From positions 1,564,396 to 1,628,395 of the forward strand of contig NZ_BMBA01000001.1 in NCBI RefSeq assembly GCF_017312485.1: a stretch of 64,000 bases of DNA. The letters are read 5' to 3'. The position numbers and the translations under genes are program-made. The notes beneath the pieces were generated by a model. The model was not told where the DNA came from. It searched no databases and saw nothing but the letters and a program-made list of their open reading frames with translations. Shown here piece after piece: positions 60,286-64,000 of the stretch; the stretch's first letter is position 1; each line of letters starts with the position of its first letter. The stretch is from Clostridium zeae (GTDB lineage Bacteria; Bacillota; Clostridia; Clostridiales; Clostridiaceae).

Positions 60286-61698
60286 TTATACATCATATAT
60301 TCCAATTTGTCTTACATGTTTAGTGTGTGACCATTCTTTGTTATTTTTATTCATTATACCTTGTATTGTTATTGGTACCCAAGTTAAAGTATATATTCCA
60401 TATAAAAGATATCTAAAGAATAACAAAGTAGCTTTCTTACCCATAATAACCATAATTACGGCTATGAATCCAAGTGTAAATACTATGTTCACTGATGCTA
60501 TAAAAGTAAAATCCTTAGTCTTCTCCATAGCTTCTATAAACCATGGTAGAACTAAAACATTTGTTGAATATAATAGGAGAACAGCAAAGAATTTCTTTGT
60601 AAGCTTTTTATCCACTATTAATATAAAAGGAGTTAGTAGAAATTGGAACATACTAAAGCTTCTCCATATCCATATACTATCTTTAGAGAACATTTGATCA
60701 ATAGTAAATAATCCAATACCAAAATTACTTTGGATAACAGTAAGACAAAGTGATAATGCTACCATCAAAGTCATAAAAGGCTGAGCCACATAAAGCGCGC
60801 AGTCAAAAGCTACATAGTCTCTATCTTTAACTGCCTTTTTTATAAGTCTAACAAAAAATCTGGAAGCTACATCTGAGAAACCTTGCATCCATCTTTTTCT
60901 CTGATTCCAAGAGTCTTTTAAAGTAAGAGGCTTTTCATCAAATACTATGGCATCATGAGCCCATCCTACTTTTTCTCCATTTAGCACTAGTTTGCAAGTG
61001 AACTCTAAATCTTCAGTAAGGCATGTAGCGCCCCATCCTAATTTTTTGAGTATTTCTACATCAACCGCGAATCCTGTGCCGCCTATCTGATTAGATAGAC
61101 CCAGATTAGCTCTAGCTAACTGAAAGGCTCTATTTGAAGACCAGAAGGATATAGAGTAACTTTGAGTAATCCATGAATCTTCTGGGTTCTTACTATCTAA
61201 ATATCCTTGTACAACCTTGTATCCTTCACACATCTTTGAATTCATTTCTTTGATAAAATTAGGTGAAACTAAATTATCAGCATCAAATATTGCTATAGCA
61301 TCATACTTCTTGTCCATCTTGAATATCTTATCGAACATCCATTCAAGTGCATAACCTTTACCTCTTTTTTCCTTATTCATTCTTTCAAAGACCTTAGCGC
61401 CATGTTTTCTTGATATATCTGCAGTTGAATCAGTACAATTATCTGCAATCACAAAAATATCATATAGCTCTTTTGGATAGTCTTGATGTTTTAAACTTTC
61501 AATAAGGTTTGCAATAACCACTTCTTCGTTATGAGCAGCAACTATCATAGCAAATTTTTTATTTGGAGTATAGTTCTTCTTCTCTTTTCGTCTGTATAGC
61601 CCAAACAAGCTTAACATTAAATAATACAAAGTTAGTGTGTAGACTACAATTTGGAATACCTTGGTTGCAGCGGTTATATAATACACAAAATTCCCCAT
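60286..61698 (-). CDS. Membrane family 2 glycosyltransferase (processive polysaccharide synthase type)
   Basis: About 470 aa. An N-terminal membrane segment (about 5-33) precedes a GT-A domain with MIVAAHNEEVVIANLIESLK, ADNCTDSTADIS, the metal motif IFDADN, acceptor motif TEDLEF and QRKRWMQG, the QxxRW signature of processive beta-glycan synthases. Four or more C-terminal membrane helices follow. Such enzymes make cell-surface or exopolysaccharides; the product is unknown. The ATG at 61698 fits GGGAGTGA. Confidence 0.88.
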   Translation of the reverse strand: MGNFVYYITAATKVFQIVVYTLTLYYLMLSLFGLYRRKEKKNYTPNKKFAMIVAAHNEEVVIANLIESLKHQDYPKELYDIFVIADNCTDSTADISRKHGAKVFERMNKEKRGKGYALEWMFDKIFKMDKKYDAIAIFDADNLVSPNFIKEMNSKMCEGYKVVQGYLDSKNPEDSWITQSYSISFWSSNRAFQLARANLGLSNQIGGTGFAVDVEILKKLGWGATCLTEDLEFTCKLVLNGEKVGWAHDAIVFDEKPLTLKDSWNQRKRWMQGFSDVASRFFVRLIKKAVKDRDYVAFDCALYVAQPFMTLMVALSLCLTVIQSNFGIGLFTIDQMFSKDSIWIWRSFSMFQFLLTPFILIVDKKLTKKFFAVLLLYSTNVLVLPWFIEAMEKTKDFTFIASVNIVFTLGFIAVIMVIMGKKATLLFFRYLLYGIYTLTWVPITIQGIMNKNNKEWSHTKHVRQIGIYDV

Positions 61699-61954
61699 GT
61701 AATTCACTCCCATTTTTTATTAGTACCATATACTGAAATTTCTATTTTATAACAATAACCATTAAAAATCTCGATTATAAATACAGTTCAAAATCCTTAT
61801 ATACTATATTTCAATCACAAGAAAAAATCAAGTCCATCTACATATTAATATTTATACTTTTTCATTTTAAAGCGGTGCTGTATTTGCATATAAAAAATGT
61901 AATCGTTTGTTTATTGATATTTTCATCTTTTTTTGACTTTTAAATATAAAATTC

Positions 61955-62221
61955 TTATTTCCCAAAAATATTTTTCCCAATAATTATTAATATTATTTGT
62001 ACACAAAATAAAAATGGTAGTCCATATTTAAAATACCAATGCTTGGTTTTATGCCTAAATAAATTCATTGAGATAATTGCACCTAAGCTTCCTCCAATTA
62101 TGGCAACCAAGAATAAGCTCTTTTCTGAAATTCTCCACTTACCTTTTATGGCTCTTCTCTTGTCTATATACATAATTAAAAAACCTATAAGGTTTATAAA
62201 TAAAAAATAATATATTATCAT
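61955..62221 (-). CDS. DUF1294 small membrane protein
   Basis: 88 aa with about three membrane segments and the DUF1294 pattern: NLIGFLIMYIDKRRAIKGKW, RISEKSLFLVAIIGGSLGAI and HKTKHWYFKYGLPFLF. Function unknown. The ATG at 62221 follows AGAGGAG; upstream in-frame codons to 62251 lie in the leader. A complementary CUCCUCU element lies about 50 nt upstream. Confidence 0.88.
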   Translation of the reverse strand: MIIYYFLFINLIGFLIMYIDKRRAIKGKWRISEKSLFLVAIIGGSLGAIISMNLFRHKTKHWYFKYGLPFLFCVQIILIIIGKNIFGK

Positions 62222-62271
62222 CTTTACTCCTCTAAAGATGTGCCACTCCAATCTGAAAACTATTTTCGAAA

Positions 62272-62293
62272 CTCCTCTGGGTTCTGAGAGGAG
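62272..62293 (-). promoter_or_regulatory. Leader hairpin with anti-Shine-Dalgarno potential before the DUF1294 gene
   Basis: Minus strand CTCCTCT (62293-62287) pairs with AGAGGAG (62278-62272) to form a 7-bp hairpin. The same AGAGGAG recurs as the ribosome site at 62233-62227. One CUCCUCU thus has two possible partners. Confidence 0.45.
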
Positions 62294-62450
62294 AATTTGA
62301 AAATATAAATTTTATTAAGAAGTTGTACATCCAAAACATTATTTATTCTACTTATGTGCTAAATACTGCATCTATATCATAATTTTATATTAAGTACAAG
62401 TTTGTATGTTTTCAGATTATATATCCAAAATAATAGATTGTGGTGATTTT

Positions 62451-63776
62451 ATGAATAATAAGTTTTTAGTTATTAATTTTAACAATAATATTTTTTACAT
62501 AAAACTTAAAAATGCATCAATAGAATTTTATAATTCTACATTTCATTGGATACTTCAACAAAATGTAGAGATGTTTGATGTAAAATATAATTCAAATTTT
62601 ATTTTTATACTATTCCTAACCTTTGATTCTAAGCTAGGGCTACTGAAACTCAATATTTCGCAATTAGATGAAATAGAAACTCAATGGCTTAAAACCTCAA
62701 ACTATCCATACAGAAAAATGGACTTCATATCACTAGAAGTTACTAAAACATCCATCCATTATTTCTATAGATTATCTAATTTAAAGAATACTATATCATA
62801 TATTTACCACGGAATTGTGTCAAATAGTTGTCAATCATACGAATTATGTAAAATTAATTGTTTAAGATATTCCTATCCTTTATATACCGGTTTTTTAGAT
62901 GATAAATTAATTTTATTAATATGTGAAGACTATACCAAAAATATTTATTCTCTAAGCCTTATAAACGATACTGATTTAACTAAAATACGATCTTTTGATA
63001 TTCCTAATGCTTTCGCTATAAATGTTTTGTCAGCTGAAAATGAGATTGTTATTTTTTATAATAAAACAATTAATAAAGATATTTTTCTTTTTCAAAGATC
63101 TATTACTTTCTTCAAAGACAAATTTCTTTTTTCCGAAGAAAATCAGATTAATGTCAATGCACCTATAACAAAACCAATGCTATCTTTTTATAACAACAAA
63201 TTTTATATAAATTGGTCTACTGGACTTAATTTATATATGACAACTTCCTATGACCTTAAAAATTGGACAAGTGTCGTTAATATTGAAAACAATAACAACA
63301 ACATTGCAGCAACAATATTTAAGATTTCTTCTACATTTTCTGAATACAGCGGCTTTATATCAGAAAAAGTTTTTGCTAAATCACTATTTGATAATGAACT
63401 CTTAAAAAACAATAAAATTCTTAGTGCCCAAACTGCACTAACTTTACCTACATCAACTACAAATACTGATAGTACCGAAAATATATTAACCAAAAGTAAT
63501 GATAAATTTATTAATCACTTGTTATCCACTATGAATTCTCTTACTTCAAATTATATAAAATTACTTCAACAAAAAAATAAGGAAATTGATATTTTAAAAA
63601 CCTCTCTTGATTCAACAAATAAGCAATATGAGAAAAAATTATCTAGATTTATGAGTTTTAATATAAAAACTAAAAAATACTATGAAGACTTGATATCAAA
63701 CTTATTAAATGTGATAGATGATAAGAGTAAAATTATAGACGAATTGTTAAGACTCAACAATAAGAATAATAAGTAA
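62451..63776 (+). CDS. Hypothetical protein with beta-propeller-like repeats and C-terminal coiled coil
   Basis: 441-aa protein of no recognised family. Residues up to about 310 alternate short aromatic strands and turns (for example YNNKFYINWSTGLNLYMTTS, YDLKNWTSV), resembling sialidase/propeller blades. The last 95 residues are a Lys/Glu/Asn-rich coiled coil (SNYIKLLQQKNKEIDILKTS). The ATG at 62451 follows GGTGAT; an ATG at 62406 has no ribosome site. Base composition is even more AT-rich than its neighbours. A similar gene seems to follow at 63917. Confidence 0.75.
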   Translation: MNNKFLVINFNNNIFYIKLKNASIEFYNSTFHWILQQNVEMFDVKYNSNFIFILFLTFDSKLGLLKLNISQLDEIETQWLKTSNYPYRKMDFISLEVTKTSIHYFYRLSNLKNTISYIYHGIVSNSCQSYELCKINCLRYSYPLYTGFLDDKLILLICEDYTKNIYSLSLINDTDLTKIRSFDIPNAFAINVLSAENEIVIFYNKTINKDIFLFQRSITFFKDKFLFSEENQINVNAPITKPMLSFYNNKFYINWSTGLNLYMTTSYDLKNWTSVVNIENNNNNIAATIFKISSTFSEYSGFISEKVFAKSLFDNELLKNNKILSAQTALTLPTSTTNTDSTENILTKSNDKFINHLLSTMNSLTSNYIKLLQQKNKEIDILKTSLDSTNKQYEKKLSRFMSFNIKTKKYYEDLISNLLNVIDDKSKIIDELLRLNNKNNK

Positions 63777-63916
63777 AACAAGTACTATCTCTACGTTGTC
63801 ACTGCATATTCTATATTAATAGATTTATCATTTTGAAATGCAAATCATTTAGAATGATATCTGTTAGAGTAATTTAATCATTATTAATATATAAGAATGG
63901 AGGATGTAATTATATT

Positions 63917-64000
63917 ATGTTAGCTAATAAATATAACGAATACACCTTAGAAATAGGAGATTCTATCTGGTATATCTATCAGAATGAATCTCAAATTTGC
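63917..64000 (+). CDS. Hypothetical protein (partial, 5-prime end only)
   Basis: 28 codons from ATG 63917, read in the same direction as the preceding gene, after a GGAGG site 13 nt away. The beginning MLANKYNEYTLEIGDSIWYI continues beyond the window. The aromatic strand pattern resembles the start of the upstream hypothetical protein, so the two may be related; this is too short to be sure. Confidence 0.55.
   Translation, partial: MLANKYNEYTLEIGDSIWYIYQNESQIC

Overview
The window is AT-rich DNA from a motile, endospore-forming, anaerobic Firmicute, most likely Clostridium sensu stricto. Evidence for this is a complete Gram-positive flagellar/chemotaxis island (FliY, CheC, CheD, FliW, CsrA, FlbD), pyruvate:ferredoxin oxidoreductase, an alpha/beta-type small acid-soluble spore protein, and clostridial gene order. 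No rRNA, tRNA, CRISPR array or insertion sequence was seen. Species was not assigned.

Layout. (1) 1-14973, minus strand: the early flagellar operon flgB-flgC-fliE-fliF-fliG-fliH-fliI-fliJ-fliK-flgD-(flagellar operon protein)-flgE-flbD-motA-motB-fliL-fliO-fliP, with fliP cut by the window edge. It is preceded by a sigma-A-type promoter and a leader of about 300 nt. (2) 15406-24800, minus: the filament island. It holds a short flagellin, an orphan 105-aa gene, a two-gene putative flagellin-modification pair (SGNH-like protein and TPR glycosyltransferase) and two paralogous full-length flagellins with a csrA gene between them. Upstream of the second flagellin is a 135-bp tandem array with four sigma-D-type promoters. 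(3) 24807-32330, minus: the late operon flgM-flgN-flgK-flgL-fliW-csrA-flaG-(hypothetical)-fliS-fliT-fliD, headed by a sigma-D promoter. (4) 32757-43415, minus: the chemotaxis/switch operon fapA-cheW-cheD-cheB-cheR-cheA-cheC-cheY-cheW-fliM-fliY. (5) 43518-62221, mostly minus: housekeeping genes (class IV aminotransferase, DUF1292, PFOR, flavodoxin, murG, recJ-like, M16 peptidase, DJ-1/PfpI, parC/parE, a membrane glycosyltransferase, DUF1294), with one plus-strand spore protein gene. (6) 62451-64000, plus: two hypothetical genes, the second cut by the edge.

How it fits together. The sigma-A operon builds the basal body and hook. FlgM then holds back sigma-D until the hook is complete, after which the sigma-D promoters express flagellins, cap, junction proteins and chaperones. 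FliW/CsrA probably control flagellin translation: both flagellin leaders have a GGA-loop hairpin upstream of a GGGAGGG Shine-Dalgarno. Chemoreceptor signals pass through CheA/CheW to CheY and on to FliM/FliY.

The most unusual points are the four-promoter tandem array, a nine-G tract at the start of fliL that would truncate it on any one-base slip, a MotB with serine where the ion-binding aspartate should be, a 910-aa hook protein with five internal repeats, a csrA leader with a long hairpin presenting AGGAG in its loop, a three-fold 45-bp Shine-Dalgarno/palindrome repeat before cheA, and LexA-like and Rex-like boxes before parE and the flavodoxin gene. All functional statements are from reading the sequence; no searches were run.
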